Part shown: positions 8,467 through 17,290 of the stretch, piece after piece
How positions within the stretch are numbered: position 1 is the stretch's first letter
Layout of the letters: each line of letters opens with the position of its first letter
From: JABCYV01 sp963696025
GTDB lineage: Bacteria > Acidobacteriota > Terriglobia > Terriglobales > Acidobacteriaceae
Direction of reading: 5' to 3'
NCBI GenBank assembly: GCA_963696025.1
Contig: CAVOII010000004.1
Coordinates: 124,001 to 188,000, forward strand
DNA: 64,000 nucleotides
Translations under genes and position numbers: made by a program
The notes under the pieces: generated by a model
The model's input: the letters and a program-made list of their open reading frames with translations, nothing else
The model's database searches: none
Told to the model about the DNA's origin: nothing

Positions 8467-8765
8467 TGCTTTGGCACCGAGTCACCCATTTCACGTTATG
8501 CCCTCTCGGATAACCGGAAATAGCCATAGGCCACGAGCCTCGGATAGAACCATGGTTGCCTGCGAAGCAACCAGCTCGCTTGCCGCTCTTTCGAACTCGA
8601 TGGCATTGCCACCATCAGCAAAGAAACCCTACGAGAATGGACAACCAGCCAAACTTCTCCACGGTTGCGAAACTACAGTGGGCTGGATCTCGAGAAAAAA
8701 ACTCGCCCTCCGGTCGAGGCGAAGTTTTTTCTTGACATCCCTTTGTATAGAACTCATTGAGGGAG
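8467..8765 (+). repeat. ~300-bp dispersed repeat, copy A
   Basis: Resembles the reverse complement of 15645-15985 over most of its length. Shared landmarks in order are GTGCCT/GTGCTT with GGCAC, the block ATGCCCTCTCGGATAAC, the block GATAGAACCATGGTTG, a looser middle, and the end TTCTTGACATCCC followed by TATAGAAC. The shared blocks are well conserved and the rest has diverged. Both copies can be read as short related peptides (MPSRIT...DRTMV), but coding is doubtful. Confidence 0.65.
8693..8735. terminator. terminator-like hairpin inside repeat copy A
   Basis: An A-run, a stem formed by ACTCGCC and GGCGAAGT around a 10-base loop, then a run of six T. This could end transcription in either direction, between the HTH gene and the converging TrmJ-like gene. 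Confidence 0.5.
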
Positions 8766-8780
8766 TTTGGCGAGAGGACC

Positions 8781-9548
8781 TCAGCCTTGAGGACCACCTC
8801 TCGCCTCCATTTTCCATATGATCTGCCGCAGAATGCCGAGCCAGAACTCGACATCGCGGGTGGAGAGGTGTAAACGGCGGACTAAGCGACGAACATTCTC
8901 CTCAGTGGACACCGCGCGGCGCGGTTTGACGTAGCCGCTAGCGTGGAGCGCGTCTAGTAGCAGCATGGTGGCCCGCTCGACCTCGGCCGCAGTCGCGTGC
9001 TTTGGGCTTTGTGGTTGTTGCATAGCTCTCCCATTGCGCACCAGCTCATAGAGACACACTGCCACTGCTTGCCCCAGGTTCATCGAGATGTTTGTTTCAC
9101 GAGTCGGAATGCGCAGCAACAAGTGGCAGTGGCTGAGGTCCTGGTTTGAGAGCCCGACTCTCTCCGATCCAAACAAGAGCGCGACACGGCTCGAACCGAG
9201 TTGCTTGCGCACAATGCGCGCTCCGTATTCCAGCCGTCTGAGCGGATGTTGCAAGTCGCGTTGACCAACTGCAGTCGTTCCGACTACCAGCGTGCAGTCC
9301 GCCACCGCCTCGGCCACACTCGTATATTCCTCTGCGCTCGACAGCAGTGCCGCCGCACCGACAGCGGAGCGCGCCTCACGAAAAGCAACTTCATATGGGG
9401 ATACCACTCGCAGGTGGCGGAAACCGAAGTTGCTCATGGCGCGAGCGGCTGCACCAATGTTGAGAGGGTTGCGCGCAGCCACCAGGATGACGCGTAAACG
9501 GTCGAATTCAGTCCAAACAGACAAGAATACTGATTTTACGACACGCAC
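8781..9548 (-). CDS. TrmJ/SpoU-type tRNA or rRNA methyltransferase
   Basis: SPOUT-fold RNA 2'-O-methyltransferase. Motif 1 is ARNPLNIGAAARAMSNFG (about residues 25-42). The trefoil-knot SAM-binding motifs are LFGSERVGLSN (about 144-154) and IPTRETNISMNLGQAVA (about 167-183). This arrangement is typical of TrmJ, which methylates position 32 of tRNAs, although other TrmH-family members are close. Length 255 matches TrmJ. The start chosen is GTG at 9548; the core begins about 18 residues in, so a later start is possible. A tRNA gene lies in the same neighbourhood but is not adjacent. Confidence 0.85.
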   Translation of the reverse strand: MRVVKSVFLSVWTEFDRLRVILVAARNPLNIGAAARAMSNFGFRHLRVVSPYEVAFREARSAVGAAALLSSAEEYTSVAEAVADCTLVVGTTAVGQRDLQHPLRRLEYGARIVRKQLGSSRVALLFGSERVGLSNQDLSHCHLLLRIPTRETNISMNLGQAVAVCLYELVRNGRAMQQPQSPKHATAAEVERATMLLLDALHASGYVKPRRAVSTEENVRRLVRRLHLSTRDVEFWLGILRQIIWKMEARGGPQG

Positions 9549-9797
9549 AGGAAAGGCGTTCTTTCGAATGGCTATTGAGCAAATCGCCTTCTCGTTCCTT
9601 TGGTCAATGAGTGCAAATGCCTGTTTACGCCAATCAAAGACTCAGTCGCAAATCTAGAGAACGGGGGCCCACCCGCCTGGCCCGTCCAACGCCGTTCTTT
9701 CGAGCCTAGACTACGCGGTGCCTCCGCCTCGCGTTTCCGCCGGGCAGCCGGACAATTGGTTAAGATCACAGTTTGGTTTGAGAGAGGATGACGCCTT

Positions 9798-10505
9798 ATG
9801 AAACGAGATTCTCGAAGCATTCTTCTCCTGGTTTTCACGGCTGTACTAAGCAGCGCTGCTTTTGGGCAAACGACGCAGCGGCAACGAAACGTAACGGTCA
9901 ATGGACAGAACGGAACAGCCGAAGTGATTGACCAGAATAGCCGGTTGTTCGTGGACGTGTCGGCCCTGGCTAGCATCGGCAAGGGTTCGGTGAGTTTCAG
10001 CGGGCCAGGCATCGTCCTGACGTTTCCTGTGGTAGCAAGCCGTGCGGCGACAGCCGGCACCGCGGAGCCCCCCGCCCCTTCGCAGCCACCGAACAGTTCA
10101 GCTTTGTCACAGGAATTCATGAAGGCGGGCATCGAAGAAATCGCGCGCTTGCGGGAGTGGGCCACAACACTGGCATCAGCAATTCGGGGCGGGTACGGGG
10201 TCACCGACGAGTGGGTCAACGGCTATCGCGATCAGGCGTCGCAGAGCCTGCAGTTGGCGGAAGCGGCGGCCTTGACCGATGGCGACCGTAATGCAGCGCA
10301 GTTGCTCCATCACGGATTTGACCTGGTTCAGCAGTGGAGCGACAAGCTAGTGGCCGCGAAGAAATCGATGGACACGGCCAAATACACGACGTCTCCGAAC
10401 GCTTTGCGCGAAGATCCGCTGTCGCAGAAGATCATCACCTGCGGACATTTTCTGACTCAGATGCTGGGGAGCGCCACGTTTCAGGATGACGTTTCGTGCC
10501 ACTAA
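9798..10505 (+). CDS. secreted protein with copper-amine-oxidase-N-like stalk domain
   Basis: A signal peptide (residues 1-23, cleavage near AFGQ) is followed by a short beta-rich domain (about 28-77, VTVNGQNGTAEVIDQNSRLFVDVSAL). This resembles the N-terminal stalk domain of copper amine oxidases, which also occurs on many unrelated exported proteins. A Pro/Ala linker and a helical domain (about 105-235) of unknown function follow. ATG start. No copper-oxidase catalytic part is present. Function unknown; likely periplasmic or cell-surface. Confidence 0.7.
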   Translation: MKRDSRSILLLVFTAVLSSAAFGQTTQRQRNVTVNGQNGTAEVIDQNSRLFVDVSALASIGKGSVSFSGPGIVLTFPVVASRAATAGTAEPPAPSQPPNSSALSQEFMKAGIEEIARLREWATTLASAIRGGYGVTDEWVNGYRDQASQSLQLAEAAALTDGDRNAAQLLHHGFDLVQQWSDKLVAAKKSMDTAKYTTSPNALREDPLSQKIITCGHFLTQMLGSATFQDDVSCH

Positions 10506-10736
10506 GCGAGTGGAGCGGCCAGAGCGAAGACCGCGGTCTCCCAGCAACCCAGTGCTCCTTTTCTCGCACGCTGCCTCATTGAGCGTTTTTGAGTGCAAAC
10601 GTCGACGACTGAACCAACGGATAGTTGGCGTAAAATCGCCATCGCACTCAGTGACCCCGTTATTGGTGAAGACCCCTGTTAACATCAACTACCACGCCCA
10701 CAGCTTAGAAAGCAGATTCGAAATGAGGAGTGCTTA

Positions 10737-11504
10737 ATGAAAACCTCTGCCTTATTTGACTTAACCGGCCGGGTGGCTGTCGTGACAGGTGGCAATGGGG
10801 GTATTGGCCGCGGGATCGCGCTCGGATTCGCCGAAGCCGGGGCTGCCGTCGCGGTGCTTGGACGAAACGAAGAAAAGAACCGGCGGGTGCTTTCCGAATT
10901 GAAGGCGGTCGGCGTTCCATCTATCGCTGTGACGGTGGATGTGACCGACCGCGCCGGACTGGAGCCCGCGCTGAATAGGGTAGAGAGCGAACTGGGGGAC
11001 ATCGGCATCCTGGTCAATAATGCGGGCAACGTGTCGCTGAGCGGCGGTGTGTTGCAGGAAAAGCCTGAAGATTGGGACAACGTCATCGAGACGCAACTCA
11101 ACGCAGTTTTTCTTCTCTCGAAGCTCGCTGCCAGATCGATGCTTAGCCGCAAAAGTGGAAAGATTATTAACATCGGCAGCATGTACTCGTTCTTTGGATC
11201 TGGGCTTGTTCCCTCTTACAGCGCAGCGAAAGGGGCGATCATCCAACTGACCAAGTCAATGGCGATTGAACTCGCCCCGCATAACATTCAAGTCAATGCG
11301 ATCGCGCCCGGATGGATTGAAACGGACATGACGGCGCCTGTACGTACAATGCCCATGAACAACGAAATTCTTGCACGGACTCCCGCCGGTCGATGGGGTC
11401 AATCGGAGGAGCTTGCCGGAACAGCCGTGTACTTGGCCTCACGAGCATCGGACTTCGTTACTGGTACTACGATTCGTGTCGATGGCGGTTACGCAATCCG
11501 ATGA
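10737..11504 (+). CDS. short-chain dehydrogenase/reductase (KduD/glucose dehydrogenase-like)
   Basis: Classical SDR of 255 residues using NAD(P). The nucleotide-binding motif is GGNGGIGRG (about 18-26), then NNAG (about 90). The catalytic set has Ser in the IGSM region and YSAAK (about 161-165). The C-terminal end VTGTTIRVDGGY is conserved in the FabG/KduD branch. Substrates in this branch include sugars, sugar acids and acyl-ACP, so the true substrate cannot be stated. No polysaccharide genes are adjacent. The ATG follows AGGAGTGCTTA at acceptable spacing. A palindrome TGGCG-TAAAAT-CGCCA lies about 95 bases upstream. Confidence 0.85.
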   Translation: MKTSALFDLTGRVAVVTGGNGGIGRGIALGFAEAGAAVAVLGRNEEKNRRVLSELKAVGVPSIAVTVDVTDRAGLEPALNRVESELGDIGILVNNAGNVSLSGGVLQEKPEDWDNVIETQLNAVFLLSKLAARSMLSRKSGKIINIGSMYSFFGSGLVPSYSAAKGAIIQLTKSMAIELAPHNIQVNAIAPGWIETDMTAPVRTMPMNNEILARTPAGRWGQSEELAGTAVYLASRASDFVTGTTIRVDGGYAIR

Positions 11505-11856
11505 TATTTCAAACTTTCACCAGTAGTTCTCAGTTGGTGTAAACGCCTTCCATGAGAAGGCCGGTTGGAGTCAAGTGGGTTCTTTTGTTTTTTCGTGGGA
11601 CAAGATTTTTCTCCGGCCGAGTCGCCACTGTCGCCACCCTTCCATCCGCCGATTTTGCCAGTTAGCTTTGGAATTTGTTAGCCAAACCTCTCGCGAGCGG
11701 CCAGCACGCGCGTTAAGAAAAAGAGAGTCGGCTACCACTGCAAACCCTTGAGTCTTTTATGGTTGGAGGATTTTCGGGTTCGGCGAAACTTAATTTTGCT
11801 CCCAGTGTTCAGCAAAGGTAAGACCTATCGAGGCTGACCCTCCCAGGAGTACGCAA
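11505..11856. other. intergenic region with no gene
   Basis: About 350 bases. A small stem GCCTTC/GAAGGC lies just after the SDR stop, without a clear T-run. The 3' part should contain the promoter of the M48-like gene, but no confident boxes were identified. A good ribosome binding site (AGGAG) ends the stretch. Confidence 0.4.
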
Positions 11857-13608
11857 ATGTCCCCACGTATATGGCTCGTTGCAATCGCTGTTTTGTTTCT
11901 TCCAGTGGCGCGGACGCCAGAATCGGCCGCGCAGTCTAGCCCGGCTTCCTCACGCGAGCAGCGCGAGCCGCAGCCGGGAGCAGCACCCGCGAGCACCGCG
12001 CCCGCCTCCGTAGCGTCTGCCACGATGGACCAGGTGGTGGACCGCGCGATCGAGCGCGAGCACGCTCTGATGGAAATGCTGAAGACCCGCACTCCGTTGG
12101 TTGAGACCTATCTGCAAAATCTGAAGTTTGACCCGAAAGTCGGGCCGGTACCGGTGCAAGACCATTACTTCCTCGGCCGCATGGATCTGGGCGAGAGCGT
12201 GGACCGCCGGGACTATCTCCCGAAAGACACCAGCTTTGAGAGCCGCCTGTTGGGCGGCTTCAACAGGTTGTTTAAGTTCGAATACAAACCCATGGGTTTC
12301 TCATGGATGATCTACGCCGACCGCGACGACTTCAATCGCCGGACCTACGATTTCAAGTACGTACACCGGGAGTTCCTGGGTGATATCCGCTGCATCGTCT
12401 TCGACGTGTCCGCCAAACCGGGCACCGGTAATGGGCGCTTCCGTGGCCGAATTTGGGTAGAGGACCAGAATTACAGCATTGTGCGCCTGAATGGCTTTTA
12501 TGAGCCGCGCCCCAGCAACGCTTACTTCTTCCACATGGATAGCTGGCGCTTGAACCTGATCCCGGGCTACTGGGTACCGGCCTACGTCTACAGCGAGGAA
12601 GGTGATTTCAGCAACCGTTGGAAGGACAATATTACCTTCAAGGCCCAGACCCGGCTCTGGGGTTATGACCTAAAGAAGGGCGCCCAGAACAGCGAATTGA
12701 CCCAGGTGCTGGTGGACTCCACGGTGAAGGACGAAAGTCCGGCGACGCAGGATGCTTCTCCGCTGCAAGCGCAGTGGCGATGGCAGCAGCAGGCAGGAGA
12801 CAACGTGATCGAGCGGCTACAGAATGCCGGCCTGCTTGCTCCCGAGGGCGAAGTGGACAAGGTGTTGGAGACCGTTGTCAACAATTTGCTGATCACCAAC
12901 AACATCGAACTGCCGGGCCCGGTACACGCCCGTGTGATGCTGACTTTGCCACTGGAGACGTTCAGCGCGGGCAACACCATCGTGGTAAGCCGCGGACTGC
13001 TGGAGGTGCTCCCGGATGAAGCCAGCCTGGCCATGGTGCTTTCGCGCGAACTGGCCCACATCGTCCTGGGGCACAACTTGGGCATCAAGTATGCCTTCTA
13101 CGATCGCATGTTGTTCTCTGATGAATCCACCTACCAGAACCTGGGCTTCCGGCACGTTCCCGAGGAGGAAACTGCAGCCGACGAGAAGGCTATCGAGCTG
13201 CTGAAGAACTCACCCTACGCCCAGAAGCTGAATACACCAGGACTGTTCCTGCGCGAAGTAGCGGCGCGAGGCCCGGCGCTTTCCGCGCTACTGACTCCAC
13301 ACTTGGGCACAGGCTTCACCGACCGTAAGGGCGCCATGGATCGTATGGTGGTGTTGATGAACTCTGCTCCGGCCCTCGATCCCGACAAACTGGACCAGAT
13401 CGCAGCCCTGCCTTTGGGCGGACGCGTCAAGCTCAACGCCTGGGATGACAATGTGGAATTGATCACGACCATGCCGGTGGCCATCACCTCGGCGCGCCAC
13501 AAGATGCCGCTGGAAGTGACGCCATTTTTCCCCCGGCTCACCCGCTCTGGAGCAGTTGTCAACCCGACCACTACGGCGAATGCCGCGAACCCAACTCCAA
13601 GCAATTAG
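11857..13608 (+). CDS. exported M48-like metalloprotease homologue with altered HExxH motif
   Basis: A signal peptide (about 1-27) is followed by a long N-terminal domain resembling outer-membrane lipoprotein-type beta folds (about 90-290) and an M48-like peptidase domain (about 325-500). The helix that should carry HExxH reads SRELAHIVLGH, so residue 397 is Arg (CGC) in place of the first zinc-binding His. The Glu (398) and second His (401) remain. The downstream acidic element EEETAADEKAIEL, which normally gives the third ligand, is present. The protein may be catalytically dead or have changed metal binding. Homologues with intact HELAH are what I would expect in Acidobacteria. A group II intron lies about 110 bases downstream. 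Confidence 0.75.
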   Translation: MSPRIWLVAIAVLFLPVARTPESAAQSSPASSREQREPQPGAAPASTAPASVASATMDQVVDRAIEREHALMEMLKTRTPLVETYLQNLKFDPKVGPVPVQDHYFLGRMDLGESVDRRDYLPKDTSFESRLLGGFNRLFKFEYKPMGFSWMIYADRDDFNRRTYDFKYVHREFLGDIRCIVFDVSAKPGTGNGRFRGRIWVEDQNYSIVRLNGFYEPRPSNAYFFHMDSWRLNLIPGYWVPAYVYSEEGDFSNRWKDNITFKAQTRLWGYDLKKGAQNSELTQVLVDSTVKDESPATQDASPLQAQWRWQQQAGDNVIERLQNAGLLAPEGEVDKVLETVVNNLLITNNIELPGPVHARVMLTLPLETFSAGNTIVVSRGLLEVLPDEASLAMVLSRELAHIVLGHNLGIKYAFYDRMLFSDESTYQNLGFRHVPEEETAADEKAIELLKNSPYAQKLNTPGLFLREVAARGPALSALLTPHLGTGFTDRKGAMDRMVVLMNSAPALDPDKLDQIAALPLGGRVKLNAWDDNVELITTMPVAITSARHKMPLEVTPFFPRLTRSGAVVNPTTTANAANPTPSN

Positions 13609-14114
13609 AAAGGAAAACGGTGCTTGGAACTTCTTGCATCGTCACGCCGATCCGCTTGTTGAAAAGAAGGCACCATCCACTGTTACGCACTAACTGTCGT
13701 AAAATCACGATTTCAGTGCGCCGGGCTAAACCGGCTTGAAGTAGAGGATGAAAGAGCCTTACGAGAAAGGATTAGCGATCCGCTCGGCCTCGAGTCTTGC
13801 GCTGCTACCGCGAGGGACACAGCGAAGCGTAGACAGAGGATAGGCGGGGTGGGTATTCAGCTCCGAAAAGATGCAATCCGGACGCCGACGTCCTTGAAAT
13901 GCGCGGAAGGCAACATGAGCAGGCGCGTTAGCGCGAGCTCTTGCTCAGTCCGGCGTAGTCGAAGACCCCAGACACGCCTAGAAACTTCAAGCACGAGAAC
14001 CGGGAGACCTCGGAGACACCTGCGGCTCAACCAGGTCGGAGGTCGGCGGGTGAAGGCCAGAGCCACGAGGCCCGCGTGTACGTCTCCGAGGAGTCACACA
14101 ACGGCATAGTACCT

Positions 14115-15548
14115 ATGAACCATTCGAACAAAGGCGGGAATTCGTCGGCGGAGAGTGGGGAGGGAAGGCCGTCGATCAAGGAGAACGTTCGTCAACCTAA
14201 CACGTCCCCGACACAGAGCGGGGAGCGCGTGTCCCAGGGGCTGGCGGGCGTGCGGAAAGCAGCAGGGAACAAGGAGATGAAGTTCACCGCCTTGCTCCAC
14301 CACCTGACCGTCGAACTGCTGCGGGAAAGCTTTTACTCGCTCAAGAGAAAGGCCGCACCTGGAGTGGACGGTGTCACCTGGCAGGAGTATGAAGACCGAC
14401 TAGAGGATCGGCTGACCGATCTTCATGGCCGAGTTCATCGCGGAGCCTATCGAGCGACGCCCTCGAGAAGAGTGTACATAGAGAAAGCAGATGGACGACA
14501 ACGTCCACTGGCGGTCCCGGCTATCGAAGACAAACTTGTCCAACATGCCGTGGTCACCATCCTCAACCAGATCTATGAGGAAGACTTTCTCAGCTTCTCG
14601 TACGGTTTTCGCCCGGGGCGCAGCCAGCATCAGGCGCTGGATGCGTTGTCGTACGCGCTCCTGAAGAAGAAGGTGAACTACGTCCTTGATGCCGACATTC
14701 GAGGATTTTTCGATAACCTCGACAAGAGTTGGCTGATCAAGTTCGTGGAGCATCGCGTCGCTGACCCCCGCATCCTACGGCTGACCCAGAAATGGCTCAA
14801 GGCTGGGGTGATGGAGGAAGGCAAATGGTCGGACACGAAGGCAGGCAGTCCGCAAGGTTCGGTGATTTCACCGCTTCTCGCGAATATCTACCTGCACTAC
14901 GCGTTCGATCTCTGGGTGAACGTGTGGCGCAAGAAGTGGGCACACGGCGAGGTGGTGGTCATCCGCTACGCGGACGATATCATCTTGGGATTCCAACACC
15001 AAGCGGACGCGGATCGATTCTTGGAGAACTTACAGGAACGACTGGGAATGTTTGGACTGGAATTGCATCCAGATAAGACGCGCCGGATCGAGTTCGGCAG
15101 GTTTGCCGAAGAGAACCGGAGACGTAGAGGAGAAGGCAAGCCCGAGACGTTCGACTTTCTAGGCTTCACGCACATCAGCGGGAAGAATAGGCTAGGGCGG
15201 TTTACGGTAAGGCGCAAGACGATCCAGAAACGCATGCGGGCGAAGCTGCGGGAGATTAAGCAGCAGCTCCGTGAGCGTATGCACGATCCCGTGCGCCAAA
15301 CCGGTCAATGGCTCAAGTCGATCATGCAGGGCCACTCCAACTACTATGCGGTACCGGGGAACCTCGATAGTCTCGGCGTATTCCGGGAGCGGTTAATTGG
15401 GCACTGGTGGCGTACACTTCGCCGCCGTAGCCAGCACCACCCGATCTCGTGGACGCGTATTCTCGCCCTGGCTGACCGATGGATCCCACCCCCGCGAGTA
15501 CTCCATCCTTATCCCGCGCTTCGCTTTGCCGCCAGTCATCCGCGATAA
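14115..15548 (+). CDS. ltrA: group II intron reverse transcriptase/maturase
   Basis: Reverse transcriptase with the catalytic YADD box (about residue 293), the GFRPGRS and SPLLANIYL blocks of the RT core, and a maturase (X) domain up to about residue 470. There is no HNH endonuclease domain. It makes the protein partner for splicing and retrohoming of the surrounding intron. The in-frame ATG at 14115 is chosen; an upstream GTG at 14076 is in the intron 5' region. The protein stops at FAASHPR, just before domain V. Related proteins, as I recall, carry a short further tail, so a slight C-terminal truncation is possible. Confidence 0.9.
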   Translation: MNHSNKGGNSSAESGEGRPSIKENVRQPNTSPTQSGERVSQGLAGVRKAAGNKEMKFTALLHHLTVELLRESFYSLKRKAAPGVDGVTWQEYEDRLEDRLTDLHGRVHRGAYRATPSRRVYIEKADGRQRPLAVPAIEDKLVQHAVVTILNQIYEEDFLSFSYGFRPGRSQHQALDALSYALLKKKVNYVLDADIRGFFDNLDKSWLIKFVEHRVADPRILRLTQKWLKAGVMEEGKWSDTKAGSPQGSVISPLLANIYLHYAFDLWVNVWRKKWAHGEVVVIRYADDIILGFQHQADADRFLENLQERLGMFGLELHPDKTRRIEFGRFAEENRRRRGEGKPETFDFLGFTHISGKNRLGRFTVRRKTIQKRMRAKLREIKQQLRERMHDPVRQTGQWLKSIMQGHSNYYAVPGNLDSLGVFRERLIGHWWRTLRRRSQHHPISWTRILALADRWIPPPRVLHPYPALRFAASHPR

Positions 15549-15623
15549 GAACCGGATGCGCTAATAAGCGCCCGTCCGGGACCGTGCGGGGGGTACCACG
15601 CAAAGTGGTATCCCTACCGCGAT
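15549..15623 (+). ncRNA. group II intron domains V and VI
   Basis: Domain V: stem CCGGAT paired with GTCCGG, two bulged C (15572-15573), and distal stem GCGCT/AGCGC with loop AATA. The catalytic-triad position reads AAC (15550-15552) instead of AGC, and the bases opposite also fail to pair (A15551/G15580, A15550/A15581). Domain VI: GCGG/CCGC and GTACCAC/GTGGTAT stems with unpaired A15616 as probable branch point. Confidence 0.75.
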
Positions 15624-16084
15624 CTCATTAACCGGGTTGTGAGTGCTATCGCTGTTCTATAAGAGGGGATGTCAAGAACATTCTTCTTCCTCCGCCGGAA
15701 GCGCGGTTATGGTTCGCGGCATCCAGTCCCTTGTCAGATAGGAGTGACGCTCGAGTCTTGTGTCTTGCCCTGTGGTTTCGGATTTTGCTTTGCTCCATCT
15801 CAACAGCTGCATGTTCATTAGTAGCGACAACGCCGATCGGTTTCTGAAACTGGCAAGCACTGGTGGTTGTACGGTGTCAACCATGGTTCTATCTGCGACT
15901 CGAGGCCTAGTGCTTTTTCGGGTTATCCGAGAGGGCATAGGGTTAACACAGAGGCTCAGTGCCACAGGCACTGTGCGCCTACAGGCGATAAGGATGCTCA
16001 CCCTCGAACCCGAGCGTCTCAAGAACCAACTGGCCACCACCAGAAAAAGATCACCGGAGGTGGAGGGCTCTTCCCGTGAGACGC
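15624..16084. other. spacer between intron and IS110 gene, mostly repeat copy B
   Basis: No convincing gene. Copy B of the ~300-bp repeat fills 15645-15985. The remaining 100 bases next to the transposase stop probably contain the right end of the IS110 element. Confidence 0.5.
15645..15985 (-). repeat. ~300-bp dispersed repeat, copy B
   Basis: On the minus strand it carries the same ordered landmarks as copy A: GTGCCTGTGGCAC, ATGCCCTCTCGGATAAC, GATAGAACCATGGTTG, then TTCTTGACATCCC and TATAGAAC at its end. It is about 40 bases longer than copy A in the middle. The intron insertion point is about 20 bases from its end. Confidence 0.65.
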
Positions 16085-17290
16085 TCAAGCGGCTTGCGAT
16101 TTCAGTTTGTCAGCGTCGAAGTTTTCTCCCTTCTTCCATAGAGTTAGCGTGATGGCTGCAATCTTGCGCGCCAGCGTGAGACGCGCCATCGTGGGCTTGA
16201 TACCTTTGACCAGTGATCTCTGGTAGAAATCCTGGAACGGGCCAGGCAGTACACTGGCCCTGGTGGCCGCACCTTTGAACAAGCCTTTCAGATCATGATT
16301 GTGGTCCTTGTTCAGACCGCGAATGGAGATCTGTTTCTTAGAACGTCGCAGTCCGCCTTTGACATAGCAATATTCCGCACTGGTGCGGGTTTCCAAAGCA
16401 AGTCCGCTGTAAGCCCAAAGCTGTCGCTTAGTGCGGAAACGATGCGGGGTCTGGATCAGCGCCACCGCCAAGGCGGAGCGAATCGGTCCCAGTGAGGGAA
16501 TCTGCCGTAGTTTGACGGTGATGGCATGCTTGCGACTCTCCGCCAACAGCTCGCGGCGCGCTTGCTGGCGCAAGTACTGCAGCATGTCCAGTTGCTGGTA
16601 GAGTCGTTCGGCTCGGCGACGGACGCCGGCTTCCTTGATCTTGCCCAGCCACTCGGCTCGATGACGGGTATAGTAGACGTCCCGGCCGGCACAGGGGATC
16701 GCCCAGCTGCGATAGACCGCTTTCAACCGACACATGACTCGGGTCAGATCTTTGACCAGGGTCAGGTAGCTCCGGGCTAACTCGCGCAGCATGCGCACGC
16801 CCGTCTCGCCATGGTAGACCGAGCTGAGCTTGTTCAGGTACAACAGTTCGGCCAACTTGTGGGCGTCGATACGATCATTTTTGTTTCCGTCTTTGAGCAG
16901 AGCATTTTTTCGCGGATTGCACACCACCAGCTTGGCCACATGCGGCTTCAGTAAATCGTACAGCCACGCGGCCCAAGTTCCTTCTTCGAAGGTGACCGAC
17001 AAAGTTCCGCGCAACCCCGCAAAGAACTCCAGAATGGTCGCGGCTTTTGTTTCCAGGATGGATTCCATGACTAACTTGCCAGTGGAATCCAATACTGCCA
17101 CCGAGATGGTTGCTTGATGAACGTCGAGCCCAATATACTTTTCGCTATTCATGGAGGGTGTTCCTTTCGTAGGGAATGATGCTTGCGCTCATAACCTACT
17201 CCTAAAGGGACGCCCTCTTATAATGCGTTATCACTCATTGGCCTTCGGGCCCGGGTTTTCGGATAAAGCGTTAACGACATCTACAGAAAG
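16050..17290 (-). mobile_element. IS110-family insertion sequence (approximate limits)
   Basis: Limits are estimates: IS110 elements lack long inverted repeats, so ends cannot be read directly. The left end probably includes the 140 or so bases upstream of the transposase, with a GGCC-TTCG-GGCC hairpin at 17240-17251. The element points away from the yqgE-like gene and probably replaced or moved its upstream region. Confidence 0.5.
16085..17152 (-). CDS. IS110-family transposase
   Basis: Bridge-RNA-type DEDD recombinase. The N-terminal RuvC-like domain has YIGLDVHQ (first Asp), VTFEEGTWAAW (Glu) and NKNDRIDAHKLAEL (paired Asp). The C-terminal Tnp20 domain carries QIPSLGPIRSA and LWAYSGLAL with the candidate nucleophilic Ser. 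Length 355 is complete and I see no frameshift. ATG preceded by AAAGGAACACC. In this family the non-coding end supplies a guide RNA; here that would be the stretch between the transposase start and the next gene. Confidence 0.93.
   Translation of the reverse strand: MNSEKYIGLDVHQATISVAVLDSTGKLVMESILETKAATILEFFAGLRGTLSVTFEEGTWAAWLYDLLKPHVAKLVVCNPRKNALLKDGNKNDRIDAHKLAELLYLNKLSSVYHGETGVRMLRELARSYLTLVKDLTRVMCRLKAVYRSWAIPCAGRDVYYTRHRAEWLGKIKEAGVRRRAERLYQQLDMLQYLRQQARRELLAESRKHAITVKLRQIPSLGPIRSALAVALIQTPHRFRTKRQLWAYSGLALETRTSAEYCYVKGGLRRSKKQISIRGLNKDHNHDLKGLFKGAATRASVLPGPFQDFYQRSLVKGIKPTMARLTLARKIAAITLTLWKKGENFDADKLKSQAA

Larger units (their letters stand above)
8055..8780. other. gene-poor region containing repeat copy A
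   Basis: Only short, unconvincing reading frames here. Its right half (8467-8765) is copy A of a roughly 300-bp repeat described separately. The left part (8055-8460) has no recognised content and may hold decayed mobile-element sequence. Confidence 0.4.
13716..15623 (+). mobile_element. group II intron with intron-encoded reverse transcriptase
   Basis: The 5' boundary GTGCGCC fits the GUGYG consensus. At the 3' end a 34-nt domain V (15549-15582) is followed by domain VI (15586-15620). The domain VI stem has an unpaired adenosine at 15616, seven bases before the intron end GAT (15623). The whole is about 1.9 kb with the maturase gene in domain IV. It sits in non-coding DNA downstream of the M48-like gene, so no host gene appears interrupted. 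Domain V departs from the usual GAGC start (it reads GAAC), which may affect activity. Confidence 0.85.

Noticed and set aside
8471..8821. 116-residue frame in repeat copy A
   Set aside because: The related frame in copy B is on the opposite strand and differs strongly after the first 25 residues. The repeat looks like DNA-level similarity, not a conserved protein.
6794..9540. An integrated island behind tRNA-Ala with attachment sites
   Set aside because: I found no repeat of the tRNA 3' end and no integrase, so an island is possible but cannot be claimed.
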